Position numbers and translations under genes: made by a program. A stretch of 64,000 bases of DNA. Source: Alitabrizicola rongguiensis. Its GTDB lineage: Bacteria > Pseudomonadota > Alphaproteobacteria > Rhodobacterales > Rhodobacteraceae. Each line of letters starts with the position of its first letter. The stretch's first letter is position 1. The DNA lies in assembly GCF_021491355.1 (NCBI RefSeq), contig NZ_JAKENF010000005.1, positions 1-64,000 on the forward strand. The letters are read 5' to 3'. Under the pieces are notes generated by a model. It saw nothing but the letters and a program-made list of their open reading frames with translations, did not search any database and was not told the DNA's origin. This document shows, in pieces, positions 18,871 through 29,663 of the stretch.

Positions 18871-19825
18871 GGTCGCCTCCAAGCGGGTGGTGGCACGAGA
18901 CGATCCCGCCATCGGGGAGGGTGCGGGTCTCGGGGATGGTCCGCTCGCAGGTCGCGTCAGCGCGCGGGCAGCGCGGGTGGAAGCGGCAGCCCGAGGGATA
19001 GGACATGACCGAGGGGACAAGGCCCGGAATGCCGGTCAGGCTGCCGCGGGCCATGCCCTCGCGTGGGATGCAGTCGATCAGGGCGGTGGTGTAGGGGTGG
19101 TGCGGCGAGGCGAAGAGCGGCCCTACGGCGCGCGTCTCGGCCAGCCGCCCGGCGTAGAGGACTGCAACCTTGTCGCAGACCTGCGCCACCACGCCCATGT
19201 CATGGGTGATGAGCATCAGGGCAAGGCCCCGCTCGCGCACTAACTCGCCGAGGATATGGATGATCTGCGCCTGCACGGTGACGTCAAGCGCGGTCGTGGG
19301 TTCATCCGCCACGATCAGGTCGGGCTCGGCTGCCAGCGCCATCGCGATGACAATGCGCTGCTTCATGCCGCCCGACAGCTGGTGCGGATAGGCGTCGCAA
19401 ACCGTCACGGCTTCGGGGATGCGCAGGCGGGTCAGTAGCTCGACCGTACGGGCGCGGGCGGCCTTCGCATCCAGCCCCAGATGCAGCCGCGCCATGATGT
19501 CGACCTGATCGCCGATGCGCTGCACGGGGTCGAGCGCGGTCATCGGGTTCTGGGTCACCAGCGCGATGCGTTTGCCGCGATAGGGCCGGAGCCGGTCTTC
19601 GGGCAGCTTCGACAGGTCGGTGCCGTCGAACATGACGGCTCCTTCTGCGATCCGGCCTCCGATCAGCGGCAGAAGCCCGGTCACCGCCATCGCCGTCAGC
19701 GACTTGCCCGAGCCGCTTTCACCGACAAGGCCAAGGATTTCGCCCCGGTCCAGCGTGAAGGACAGGCTGGACAGCGGCTCGACCTTGCCGATGCGGACGC
19801 CGAGGTTTTCGACCGACAGGAGCAT
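18863..19825 (-). CDS. Peptide ABC transporter ATP-binding protein (DppD/OppD type)
   Basis: A 320-residue ATPase: Walker A LVGESGSGKSLTAMA near residue 35, signature QLSGGMKQRIVIAMAL, Walker B LIVADEPTTALD, and the C-terminal family extension GCRFHPRCPRADATC that in DppD/OppD homologues holds an iron-sulfur or structural cysteine set. The ATG at 19825 is three bases past the permease stop, giving coupled translation. The first residues (MLLSVENLGVRIG) are where the family normally starts. Confidence 0.93.
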   Translation of the reverse strand: MLLSVENLGVRIGKVEPLSSLSFTLDRGEILGLVGESGSGKSLTAMAVTGLLPLIGGRIAEGAVMFDGTDLSKLPEDRLRPYRGKRIALVTQNPMTALDPVQRIGDQVDIMARLHLGLDAKAARARTVELLTRLRIPEAVTVCDAYPHQLSGGMKQRIVIAMALAAEPDLIVADEPTTALDVTVQAQIIHILGELVRERGLALMLITHDMGVVAQVCDKVAVLYAGRLAETRAVGPLFASPHHPYTTALIDCIPREGMARGSLTGIPGLVPSVMSYPSGCRFHPRCPRADATCERTIPETRTLPDGGIVSCHHPLGGDHG

Positions 19826-19827
19826 GC

Positions 19828-20682
19828 TCACGCCTCCCTCAGCCGGGTCTTGATATCGAGGGCCCGGATCAGCGCGTCCCCGAACAGGTTGATCGCGACC
19901 ACGGTGATTGCCACGGCAAGACCGGGAAAGACGATGATCCACGGCGCCTTGAAGAGGAGGGCCGAGCCCGAGGACATCATCGAACCCCAGCTTGGGGTCG
20001 GCGGCTGCGCGCCAAGGCCGAAGAAGCCAAGCGTCGCCTCGAGGATGATCGCGTCGCCGGTGGCGAGCATCCCCGCCACAAGCACAGGGGCAAGTGAGTT
20101 CGGCAAGAGGTGGCGCAGGAGGATGAAGCTGTCCCTCGCGCCAAGGCTTTTTGCCGCCTCGATATAGGTCTCGGACCGGATCGCCATGATCTGCGCGCGG
20201 GTGAGGCGGGTGAATTGGGCGAGGTACGCGACGGCGATGGCGACCATCGTGCCGGTGATACCGGGGCCGATGATGGCCACGAGGATCAGCGCAATCAGGA
20301 TTTCCGGGAAGGACCATGTCAGATCGACAAAGATCGTAACCGCCCGGTCGAAGGCTCCGCCGAAATAGCCCGCTGCTGCACCGAGCACCATGCCGGTGAA
20401 CACCGAGACGCTGATTGACAGGACCGAAACGCTGAGCGAGGTGCGCGCGCCGTAAAGCACGCGGGTCAGGAGGTCGCGGCCGAATTCGTCTGTGCCGAGC
20501 CAATGCGCGAACGAGGGCGCGGCGAAGGCGTTCGGCAGGTCCTGGATGTCATAGTCGTAAGGCGTCAGGACCGGAGCGAAGATCGCGCCCAGCACCACGA
20601 GCGCCAGCCAGGCGCCCGAGATCGCGCCCTTGGGCGTCCGCAATGCGCGGCCGATGGAGTTGAGGGTACCCTTCAGGCTCAT
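19828..20682 (-). CDS. Peptide ABC transporter permease (DppC type)
   Basis: A 284-residue permease with an N-terminal membrane segment (about residues 20-42), the DppC-type periplasmic motif LGTDEFGRDLLTRVLYGARTSL near residue 65, and the cytoplasmic coupling loop EAAKSLGARDSFILLRHLLPN. It overlaps the DppB-type gene by four bases. The two form the membrane channel of the peptide importer. Confidence 0.94.
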   Translation of the reverse strand: MSLKGTLNSIGRALRTPKGAISGAWLALVVLGAIFAPVLTPYDYDIQDLPNAFAAPSFAHWLGTDEFGRDLLTRVLYGARTSLSVSVLSISVSVFTGMVLGAAAGYFGGAFDRAVTIFVDLTWSFPEILIALILVAIIGPGITGTMVAIAVAYLAQFTRLTRAQIMAIRSETYIEAAKSLGARDSFILLRHLLPNSLAPVLVAGMLATGDAIILEATLGFFGLGAQPPTPSWGSMMSSGSALLFKAPWIIVFPGLAVAITVVAINLFGDALIRALDIKTRLREA

Positions 20683-21605
20683 GTCATCGCACTCCGCACG
20701 CGCGGGTCCATGAGGGCCTGCAGGATGTCGCCAAGAAGCGTGCCGAGCATGACCGCGATGGCCAGCATCAGGAGGCAGGCCTGAACAACCGGGTAGTCGT
20801 GCTGGGCGAGGGCCTTGATGAGCGTCAGGCCAAGTCCAGGCCTGGCGAAGACATATTCAACCGTGACCGCGCCGCCGAGGATCCAGCCGATGCGCAGGGC
20901 AAGGATCGTCACCACCGGGATCAGCGCATGGCGCAGGACGTGGCGCAGGCGGATGCGGGCGGGCGACAGGCCCTTGGCGTGAAGAAGCAAAACGAAATCG
21001 CGGCTCGCGGCGTCGATCATCGACACGCGGGTTACCCGGGCCACAAGTGCCATGCCGCCTAGACCGATGGTCAGAACAGGCAGGACAAGGCTTTCCCAGC
21101 CACGCGCTCCCGAGACCGGAAACCAGCTGAGCTGGACAGAGAAGGCGAGGATCAGGAGAAGCCCGAGCCAGAACGAGGGCAGGGTGGAGCCGAGCAACAC
21201 GCCCCCCATGATGATTTGGTCGGGCCAGCGGTCACGGTAGGCGGCGGCGACGATGCCGAGGATGATGCCCATGATCGAGGAAAAGAGCAGCGCAAAGCCC
21301 CCGAGCATCAGCGAATTCGGCAGCACCTGCGCAATCATCGAGGAAACCGGGCGTCGGGTGATGATCGAGGTGCCAAGATCGCCCTGCAGGACGTTGCCCA
21401 GCCACATGCCGTATTGGACGATGAGCGGCTGATCGAGGCCATACTTGGCCTCGATCTTGGCCCGGGCATCTGGACCCGAGCCGACTTTCAGAAGGTTGTC
21501 CACCGGATCGCCGGGAATCAGGTGCAGGATCAGGAAGATGATCGCCGACACCGCCAGGAAGACCGGCAGAAGGAGCAGCACGCGCCTTATGAGATAGTCG
21601 AGCAT
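20679..21605 (-). CDS. Peptide ABC transporter permease (DppB type)
   Basis: A 308-residue permease with the usual N-terminus (MLDYLIRRVLLLLPVFLAVS, first membrane segment), periplasmic part HLIPGDPVD, and a coupling loop (LLHAKGLSPARIRLRHVLRHAL). The length and layout are normal for DppB/OppB. It is the second transporter gene after the binding protein, 29 bases downstream. Confidence 0.94.
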   Translation of the reverse strand: MLDYLIRRVLLLLPVFLAVSAIIFLILHLIPGDPVDNLLKVGSGPDARAKIEAKYGLDQPLIVQYGMWLGNVLQGDLGTSIITRRPVSSMIAQVLPNSLMLGGFALLFSSIMGIILGIVAAAYRDRWPDQIIMGGVLLGSTLPSFWLGLLLILAFSVQLSWFPVSGARGWESLVLPVLTIGLGGMALVARVTRVSMIDAASRDFVLLLHAKGLSPARIRLRHVLRHALIPVVTILALRIGWILGGAVTVEYVFARPGLGLTLIKALAQHDYPVVQACLLMLAIAVMLGTLLGDILQALMDPRVRSAMT

Positions 21606-21634
21606 CGTGCCCCCTCCGCCGGTCGGCCTTTACC

Positions 21635-23209
21635 TTACTCCTTGGCCTCGACGTCGACCATGACGACGCCGGTGATCGAGGTGCCATGGAGCGTCTCGGG
21701 CATGGTGATGTGTTCCTTGTTGTAGGCCATGTTCTGCGGCGGCTGGTAGATCGGCGCATAGGGGAACTGGCTGGTCACATACTCATGGTAGGCCTTGAAG
21801 TTCGCGGTACGCTCTTCCCCGGTCTTGGAGCCGGTCATCGCCTTGGTCCGCAGCTCTTCCGCCTTCGGATCGTTGAACATCGAGACGTTCGGATAGCCCA
21901 GCCGGTCGCCGCCGAAGAACCAGTCGACGATGTCGGCATTGTTCCAGAAGTAGGAGCGCACGGCGAGCTGCTGTTCGCCCGACTTGTACTGGTCGCGGAT
22001 CGTCGAGCTGTCGAAGGTCTGGATCTGCGGATCGAAGCCGACAGCTTTAAGCTGTGCCTGAACAACTTCCGTCAAGCGACGGAAGACACTGTCGTTTTGC
22101 GTCCAAAGCGAGACGGTCAGCTTCTTGCCGTCCTTCTCGCGCACGCCGTCGGCGCCCTTGACCCAGCCGGCCTCGTCCAGCAGCGCGTTTGCCTTGTCCG
22201 GGTTGAAGCTGATGTTCACCGCCGGGTCGATCTGCGCTTCCGGCAGGGCCGAGATCAGGAAGTTGTTGGCCACCGCGCCATAGCCTGAAAAGACGTTCTG
22301 CAGGATCTCTTCCTGGTTGATCGCATAAGCCGCCGCTTCACGCACCTTGATGTCGGTGAAGGGCTCTTTCGTCACGTTGATGGGCATGTAGTAGACTTCC
22401 TGCCCGGGGATCGGCGCCACGGACAGCGCCGGGTCCGAAGAGATGTCCTTCAGGTAGTCGGTCGGGATCGACAGAAGCCCGTCCACGCCCCCGGACTTGA
22501 GTTCAAGGAAAGCGGTCGAATCCTCGGGGATCTCGCGGAAGGTGATCCGCTCCAGCTTGGCCGGGCCCTTGTTGGCGGAAAGCGGCGAACCCCAGGCGTA
22601 GTCGTCGTTGCGCACGACGACAGTTTCCTGGCCGAGCGTGAAGCTTTCCAGCTTGAACGGGCCGGTGCCGACGGCTTCGGTGATGCCATAGTCATCGCCG
22701 AGCGCCTCGACCGCATCCGGGTCCGGGATGCCCATGAAGGAGGAGGCGAGGTTGTAAAGGATGTTCGGGTCCGGATGCTTCATCACGAACTTGACGGTCA
22801 GGTCGTCGGGCGTTTCGACCTTTTCGATGGCATCGACCATGTAGCTGCTTTCGGTCGAGCGGAACATCTCGATGAACTTGGCGATGTCGGCCGAGGTCAG
22901 GGCCTTGCCGTTGTGAAATTTTACCCCCGGCTTGAGGTGGAAGGTCCAGGACATGCCGTCCGGCGCCTCGTCCCAGCTTTCGGCAAGGTAGGGGTGAAAG
23001 GACAGGTCCGAATCCTGCGCCACGAGGTTGTCGTAGATCATCGAATAGACGGTGTTGGTGTTCACCGCCGTCAGCAGGTTGTAGCTCGGGATGCCGACCT
23101 CGTTGGTGCCAAGGACAAAGGTCGCTTCCTGGGCTGCGGCGGACAGGGGCAGCAGCGCCGCCACCGACACGCTCGCGGCGAGCATGTGTTTCTTCAACGT
23201 CATGAACAT
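21635..23209 (-). CDS. Peptide/nickel-type ABC transporter substrate-binding protein (SBP_bac_5)
   Basis: A large periplasmic binding protein (524 residues from the preferred start). It has a signal peptide MFMTLKKHMLAASVSVAALL cut near AAA-QE, and the family-5 pattern (LAESWDEAPDGMSWTFHLKPG...FHNGKALTSADI). I prefer the ATG at 23209, which has AGGGAG upstream, over one at 23245 that overlaps the regulator stop (ATGA) and would add 12 residues before the signal peptide. Ligands of this family include peptides, opines and amino acid derivatives; given the neighbouring racemase and acyltransferase, a D-amino-acid peptide or N-acyl compound is possible. Confidence 0.93.
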   Translation of the reverse strand: MFMTLKKHMLAASVSVAALLPLSAAAQEATFVLGTNEVGIPSYNLLTAVNTNTVYSMIYDNLVAQDSDLSFHPYLAESWDEAPDGMSWTFHLKPGVKFHNGKALTSADIAKFIEMFRSTESSYMVDAIEKVETPDDLTVKFVMKHPDPNILYNLASSFMGIPDPDAVEALGDDYGITEAVGTGPFKLESFTLGQETVVVRNDDYAWGSPLSANKGPAKLERITFREIPEDSTAFLELKSGGVDGLLSIPTDYLKDISSDPALSVAPIPGQEVYYMPINVTKEPFTDIKVREAAAYAINQEEILQNVFSGYGAVANNFLISALPEAQIDPAVNISFNPDKANALLDEAGWVKGADGVREKDGKKLTVSLWTQNDSVFRRLTEVVQAQLKAVGFDPQIQTFDSSTIRDQYKSGEQQLAVRSYFWNNADIVDWFFGGDRLGYPNVSMFNDPKAEELRTKAMTGSKTGEERTANFKAYHEYVTSQFPYAPIYQPPQNMAYNKEHITMPETLHGTSITGVVMVDVEAKE

Positions 23210-23241
23210 CTTGTTTGAACTCCCTGTGTAGATTGTTGTGG

Positions 23242-24147
23242 TCATTTCAGTGGTCGGTGGGGGTCACCGGCATGGCCGATGAAGTCGTTGTATAGGGCCG
23301 AGACGCGGGTCATCCGATCCTCGACCTCCGGGCCGAGCTGGGCGAAGACGCCGTTCACCAGAAGCCCGATGAGCGAAGACATGGCCGAGGTCGCATCCCA
23401 GAACTGGTTGAAGTCGGTCTGCACGACGAAGACCTCGTCGGCGACCTCGCGCGCCCAGGGGCAATAAGGGTCGGTGATGATCGTGACCGGAATGCCCGCC
23501 TCGCGCGCGGCGATGGCAAGGCGGCGCGTCAGCCGGGAGTAGCGCCGCCCGTCTATCAGGATCAGGCACACCTCGTCAGGCGGGGCCAGCAGCACCTCGG
23601 CGAAATTGCCGGCGGCGAGATCGAGAAGCTGCACGCCGGGGCGCAGGTATTGCAGCTGGTTGACGAGGAACTGGCCATGACCGCGCTCGGTCTGAAAGCC
23701 GGAGACGAAGACCTGCCGCCGCAGCGCCAGCCGCTGCACCGCACGGGCGAACTCGGGCGATGCGGCGGTTTCGTAATTGGCGAGGATCGCCGCCATCTCG
23801 CGCTCCAGCCCCCGCGAAATCTCGGTCGCGCCCTGCTTCTGGCGGGTGGCGAAGTCGGTCAGGCGGTCACCGACCAGCCAGGCCTTGTCACCCAGATCGG
23901 ACTGGATGGCACCCTTGAGGTCCTTGAAATGCCGGTAGCCCAGCCCGCGGCAGAAACGGCCGACCGTCGCCTCGCTGACGCCGACCTTGGCAGCGACCGA
24001 GGCTGCGGTCTCGAAAGGGAGGTCTTTGATGTTCGACAGGAAGTAGGTGGCAAGGGTCCGGTTGGCGGGGGTGGCGTCCCGCAGGCTGTCTTCCAGTCGG
24101 CCGCGCAAATCGGCCGGTAAAGGCGGAACTGCCTCCTGATCTGCCAT
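23242..24147 (-). CDS. RpiR-family transcriptional regulator
   Basis: A 301-residue regulator with an N-terminal helix-turn-helix (about residues 50-75: AASVAAKVGVSEATVGRFCR, with LGYRHFKDLK behind it) and a C-terminal SIS domain that binds phosphosugars or related ligands (SGFQTERGHGQ..., ITDPYCPWAREVADEVFVV). It is the first gene of the minus-strand operon with the peptide transporter and M81 enzyme and lies divergent to the racemase-acyltransferase pair, so it probably controls both. The start at 24147 omits an upstream arginine/cysteine-rich stretch that is not family-like. Confidence 0.9.
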   Translation of the reverse strand: MADQEAVPPLPADLRGRLEDSLRDATPANRTLATYFLSNIKDLPFETAASVAAKVGVSEATVGRFCRGLGYRHFKDLKGAIQSDLGDKAWLVGDRLTDFATRQKQGATEISRGLEREMAAILANYETAASPEFARAVQRLALRRQVFVSGFQTERGHGQFLVNQLQYLRPGVQLLDLAAGNFAEVLLAPPDEVCLILIDGRRYSRLTRRLAIAAREAGIPVTIITDPYCPWAREVADEVFVVQTDFNQFWDATSAMSSLIGLLVNGVFAQLGPEVEDRMTRVSALYNDFIGHAGDPHRPLK

Positions 24148-24281
24148 TGACCCCCCGGTCGGTTTCGCGGCCTTGCGCCGTCGTGATTCATGAAAAGCGT
24201 GACAGAAACATTCCCAACCGTCAATCTTGCAAGAAAACTGTGATCGATTAATCTGACAGCATCGGATTGGGGGAGGGCGGC

Positions 24282-25420
<1,139 letters not shown>

Positions 25421-25424
<4 letters not shown>

Positions 25425-26149
25425 GGGACGTGATCCTCCGTGACCTGAGCGGCATGGCCGAATTCCGGCTGGCCGAGGCGCTGCAGAACGATGTCTGGGG
25501 CCATGACGACACGGCCGACCCGGCCGACCTGATGATGGTCATCCAGGCCGAGGGCGGGCTTTGCGCCGGTGCGTTCCATGGCGACCGGCTGATCGGCTAT
25601 GTCTTCGCCTTTCCGACCCGAGACCCGCAAATCCAGCATTCGCACCGACTTGCCATCCGCACCGAGGCTCGGGGCCTCGGCCTTGGGGCGCGGCTAAAAT
25701 GGTATCAGCGCGACTGGTGCCTCGCGCGGGGGATCCGGCTGGTCCGCTGGACTTATGATCCGCTGCGGATCCTGAATGCGAGCCTGAACATCGGAACGCT
25801 CGGAGCGGTCGGGCGGACGTACTATCCTGACTATTACGGCAAGATGGCGGGCATCAATGCGGGCGCCCCGTCCGACCGTCTGCTGGCGGAATGGTTTGTC
25901 GCGGATGCGACGGTCACGGCGCTTGCCAATCGCCAGCCGGTTGAGGTGACGCCGGTCTCGCGCATCGCCATTCCGACCGATTTTGCCGAGATGCTGACCG
26001 CCGATCCCGACCGCGCGCTGGCGGATCGGCTGAAGCTGCGGCTGGAGATGACTGAGGCTTTCGCCCGGGGCGAGGAAATCACCGGGTTTGACCGCCAGCG
26101 GGGGGAGTACCTGCTGACGAAACGGATCGAGCGCGGCGCGAACGGATAA
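25421..26149 (+). CDS. GNAT-family acyltransferase, probably amino-acid N-acylating
   Basis: A 242-residue GNAT protein with the acyl-CoA pyrophosphate loop region HRLAIRTEARGLGLGARLKWYQRD (near residue 80), followed by WTYDPLRILNASLNIGTLGAVGRTYYPDYYG. Proteins with this pattern are found beside N-succinylamino acid racemases and are reported to N-succinylate D-amino acids, so that the racemase can convert them to the L form. The start ATG overlaps the racemase stop (ATGA), which argues for a joint pathway. The final deacylase expected in that pathway (M20 type) is not in this window. Confidence 0.8.
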
Positions 26150-26283
26150 TCCGTCCGCGTCATGGCAGCGCGGCTTGACTTCGACCGTTGTCCCCCGGTC
26201 AATGCCCCCAGACCGGTCGGGCGAGTCTCGGGGGCCGGTGTCGGGCCGAAGGATATGCCCGGCAGGATCTGCGGGAGAGAAGC

Positions 26284-27423
26284 ATGTCGAAGAAGGTCGA
26301 TCTCGTCGTCGTCGGCGCGGGGATCGTGGGGCTGGCCCATGCGCTGATCGCGCGGCGGCGCGGGCTGTCGGTGATCGTGGTGGACCGCGAAGCCGAGGCG
26401 ATCGGGGCCTCGGTCCGCAACTTTGGCTTCGTCACCGTCACCGGCCAGCAGCAAGGCGATTGCTGGCGGCGCGCCATGCGGTCGCGCGACATCTGGCAGG
26501 AGGTCGCGCCGCTCGCGGGGATCCCGGTGGAACATCAGGGCCTTCTCGTCGTCGCGCGGCGGCCAGAGGCGATGACCGTTCTCGAGGCGTTCAAGGCGAC
26601 AGACATGGGGGCCGAGTGCAGGCTCATCGACGCTGCGACCCTGCGGCGCGACCATGGCGCGATCCTCGCAGATGGCGAGTTTCAAGGCGGTCTCTGGAGC
26701 CCGCATGAACGCCGGGTGGAAAGCCGCCACGCGGTCGGCAAGCTTGCTGCCTGGATCGAGAAATCGCTTGGCGCCGAGTTCCGCCGCAGGACGCTGGTCA
26801 AGGCGGTAGAGCCGGGCCGTGTGGTGACGACCGATGGCGTGATCGAGGCCGAGCGCGTGGTGGTCTGCCCCGGTGACGATTTGCTGACGCTGTTCCCGGA
26901 CCGGATCGCGGCGATGGGCATCACCCGCTGCCGGCTGCACATGATGAAGGTCATGCCGGCCGACAAGGGCTTCCGCCTGCCGGGATCGGTGATGACCGAC
27001 CTGTCGCTGGTCCGCTACCTTGGCTATTCGGAGCTGCCCGAAGCGGCCCCGCTCAGAGCGCGGCTGCAAGCCGAGCAGGGCGAGTTCCTCGACAACGGGA
27101 TCCACCTGATCGCCGTGCAGGGATCGGATGGCGGGCTGATCGTCGGTGACAGTCACCACTACGAATGGAGCCCGTCGCCCTTTGCCCGCGATCGGGTGGA
27201 TGAGTTGATGCTGGACGAGATGAACGCCACCCTGCGCCTGCCCGGCGCCCAGGTGACCGAACGCTGGATGGGCACCTATGCGTCGCATCCCGAGAAGCTG
27301 ATGATCATGGATGCGCCCGATCCGGCGATCCGGCTGGTGATCGTCACAAGCGGAACCGGGGCCAGCACCGCTTTCGCCATCGCCGAAGAAACCCTGACCG
27401 ATCTGTATGGAGCCGCCGCATGA
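26284..27423 (+). CDS. FAD-dependent oxidoreductase of phosphonate clusters (TIGR03364 type)
   Basis: A 379-residue DAO-fold flavoprotein with the FAD-binding motif VVVGAGIVGLAHALIARRRG at residues 8-27. Its stop overlaps the start of phnX by four bases. Members of this subgroup next to phosphonoacetaldehyde hydrolase are proposed or reported to oxidise 2-aminoethylphosphonate or its N-methyl derivatives to phosphonoacetaldehyde. That role would replace the transaminase PhnW, which is absent here. Start: ATG at 26284 after GGGAGA; the frame continues upstream but without family similarity. Confidence 0.82.
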   Translation: MSKKVDLVVVGAGIVGLAHALIARRRGLSVIVVDREAEAIGASVRNFGFVTVTGQQQGDCWRRAMRSRDIWQEVAPLAGIPVEHQGLLVVARRPEAMTVLEAFKATDMGAECRLIDAATLRRDHGAILADGEFQGGLWSPHERRVESRHAVGKLAAWIEKSLGAEFRRRTLVKAVEPGRVVTTDGVIEAERVVVCPGDDLLTLFPDRIAAMGITRCRLHMMKVMPADKGFRLPGSVMTDLSLVRYLGYSELPEAAPLRARLQAEQGEFLDNGIHLIAVQGSDGGLIVGDSHHYEWSPSPFARDRVDELMLDEMNATLRLPGAQVTERWMGTYASHPEKLMIMDAPDPAIRLVIVTSGTGASTAFAIAEETLTDLYGAAA

Positions 27424-28229
27424 CCAAGAACCGCCTTCAGGCCGTCATCCTCGACTGGGCCGGAACCGTCGTTGACCACGGCTCGCAAGCGCCGATGGGC
27501 GTATTCCAGCGCAGCTTTGCCAGGTTTGGCGTCGAGATCAGCGTGGACGAGGCGCGCGGCCCGATGGGCATGGCGAAGCGCGACCATATCGCCGCCGTGA
27601 TCCGCAGCCCACGCGTTGCAGCCGCCTGGAAGGCCAAGCATGGCGCCGACCCGACCGAGGCGGATATCGACAAGATCTACGAGATCTTCGTGCCGATGAA
27701 CGTCGAGGTCGTGACCGATTACGGCACCCTGATCGAAGGCGCGGCCGAGATGGCGAAGAGGGCGCGGGCGCGGGGGCTGAAGATCGGCTCCACCACCGGC
27801 TATACGCGCGACATCATGGCGCCGCTGCTGCCGGTCGCGGCGAAGCAGGGCTACGCCCCCGACAGCCTGGTTTGCGCGGGCGATCTGGCGCAGGGCCGTC
27901 CGTCGCCGCTGATGATGTACCAGACCTTCATCAACCTCGGCATCTGGCACCCCTGGGCGACCGTCAAGGTCGACGATACCGAAGTCGGCATCGAGGAAGG
28001 GCTGAATGCCGGGACCTGGACCGTGGGCGTGGCGCTTTCCGGCAACGTCTTCGGCCTGAACCCGGAAGAGACGGCGGCGCTTTCGCCCGAGGAGTTCGAC
28101 CGTATGCGGGACGAAGCCTATGCCAAGCTCCTTCGCGCCGGGGCGCATTTCGTCATCGACAGCGTGGCCGACCTGGACGAGGTCTTCGACGAGATCGAAG
28201 GCGCGCTTGCCCGCGGCGAGCGGCCCTGA
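27420..28229 (+). CDS. phnX: Phosphonoacetaldehyde hydrolase (phosphonatase)
   Basis: A 269-residue HAD-superfamily enzyme that splits phosphonoacetaldehyde into acetaldehyde and phosphate. The nucleophile Asp12 lies in ILDWAGTVVD, and the Schiff-base lysine Lys53 lies in GPMGMAKRDH; both have the same numbers as in the characterised Bacillus enzyme. Later HAD motifs are GSTTGYTRDIM and VKVDDTEVGIEEG. It is translationally coupled to the flavoprotein upstream and completes a hydrolytic aminoethylphosphonate route separate from the C-P lyase locus at 49886-61662. Confidence 0.95.
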   Translation: MTKNRLQAVILDWAGTVVDHGSQAPMGVFQRSFARFGVEISVDEARGPMGMAKRDHIAAVIRSPRVAAAWKAKHGADPTEADIDKIYEIFVPMNVEVVTDYGTLIEGAAEMAKRARARGLKIGSTTGYTRDIMAPLLPVAAKQGYAPDSLVCAGDLAQGRPSPLMMYQTFINLGIWHPWATVKVDDTEVGIEEGLNAGTWTVGVALSGNVFGLNPEETAALSPEEFDRMRDEAYAKLLRAGAHFVIDSVADLDEVFDEIEGALARGERP

Positions 28230-28325
28230 GACTGACGGTCTTTCCCTGGATTTTCGGCCCCGGGATCCCGGCTGGGCTTGAAAAGCCTGCCGGTAACAGC
28301 GCAAGTCTGGGCGATGGAGGCAGGG

Positions 28326-29663
28326 ATGTCGGCGTCCGTCACGCAAGGTCTTGATCTGGCAATGGCCGTTGGAGTTCTCCGACGGAATGCGACCTTTTCG
28401 GCTCTGAGCGAAGAGCATTGCGCCCGGATTGTCACGGTCGGCCCCATAGACCGCGCCGATGCAGGGACAGAGCTGATCAGACAGGGTGAAATCGGTCGAT
28501 TTGCCTTTCTCGTGCTGGAGGGCGAAGTCCGCATCGAGGTCGAGACGGAGACGGGCCGTGTTCCAGTAGCGCGGCTGGGGACAGGGAGCCTTGTGGGCGA
28601 GATCGGCGCCTTCGCGGCGACGCCCCGCACGGCCAGCGTGATCTCGGAAACCGAAGTCGTGCTTCTGCGGATCGATCAATCGACCATCCACGCGCTCATG
28701 TCAGAAACCCCCGGCGCGGCAGTGGCAGTGATCGGCGAGCTTGGCGCCCGGCTGCAGGGGCTGAATGGCACCATCGCGGCGCTGACGCAGGCCGCCCATG
28801 CCCTGGCGCGGGACGAGTTTCAGCCCGGGATGCTGGACATGCTTCGCCGGCAGGCCGACCGTTTCTCGCCATTCGCCGATGTCTTCGACGAGATGGCGCT
28901 GGAACTCAGGCGCAAGCGGATGCTTGGGCAGGAAATGGCGGCGGCAGAGCAGATCCAGATGGCGCTGCTGCCCGACCGGATCGATGCCGGCCCCCTGGCG
29001 GGAAGCTTTGAGATTTCCGCCTCGATGACGCCGGCCAAGCATGTGGGCGGCGACTTCTACGACTATTTCATGCTGGACGACGAAACGCTGGCGCTTGCCA
29101 TCGGCGATGTCTCGGGCAAAGGCGTGCCGGCCGCGATCTTCATGAGCGTGTGCCGGACCACCCTGCGATCGGTCGCTCGCCAGGGTCTGTCGCCAGGCCG
29201 CACGCTGGCCGAGGTCAATCGGCAGCTGGCCGAGGGAAACCGAGAGTCGATGTTCGTGACCATGGCTTATGCCAGGCTGAACCTGCGCAGCGGCGCGTTC
29301 ACCTGTGCCAGCGGCGGCCACGAAGAGGTGTTCCTGTTGCGCCCCGGAGAAGGCGCGGACCAGATGGAACCGACTGGCCCGGCGCTTGGGCTGTTCGATG
29401 GCGCGGAGTTTGGCGAGATCCACCGCACTCTTGGTCCTGGCGATCACCTGATCCTTGGCACCGACGGGATCACCGAGGCGTTCAACGCGGCGGGCGAGGT
29501 CTTTGGCAGGACACGTTTCGTCGCGGCGCTTGAGGAGAACGCGGATCAGTCAGCCCAGGCGATGGTTGCCAATGTTGCCAGCATCATCGCCGCCTTCGTG
29601 GCGGACCATCCGCCGTCAGACGACCTGACAGGGCTGGCGATGCGCTATCTTGGACCGAAGTAA
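28326..29663 (+). CDS. Cyclic-nucleotide-binding SpoIIE/PP2C-type phosphatase
   Basis: A 445-residue signalling protein. Residues about 15-140 form a cNMP-binding domain (TELIRQGEIGRFAFLVLEGE, then VGEIGAFAATPRTASVI). After a helical linker, residues about 215-445 form a SpoIIE/RsbU-type PP2C phosphatase with HVGGDFYDYF, IGDVSGKGVPAAIFM and the late LILGTDGITE. It presumably dephosphorylates the STAS antagonist encoded at 30142-30480 when its sensor is occupied. ATG 28326 is chosen because GGAGG lies five bases before it. It converges with the HATPase gene, overlapping by 19 bases at 29645-29663. Confidence 0.9.
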   Translation: MSASVTQGLDLAMAVGVLRRNATFSALSEEHCARIVTVGPIDRADAGTELIRQGEIGRFAFLVLEGEVRIEVETETGRVPVARLGTGSLVGEIGAFAATPRTASVISETEVVLLRIDQSTIHALMSETPGAAVAVIGELGARLQGLNGTIAALTQAAHALARDEFQPGMLDMLRRQADRFSPFADVFDEMALELRRKRMLGQEMAAAEQIQMALLPDRIDAGPLAGSFEISASMTPAKHVGGDFYDYFMLDDETLALAIGDVSGKGVPAAIFMSVCRTTLRSVARQGLSPGRTLAEVNRQLAEGNRESMFVTMAYARLNLRSGAFTCASGGHEEVFLLRPGEGADQMEPTGPALGLFDGAEFGEIHRTLGPGDHLILGTDGITEAFNAAGEVFGRTRFVAALEENADQSAQAMVANVASIIAAFVADHPPSDDLTGLAMRYLGPK

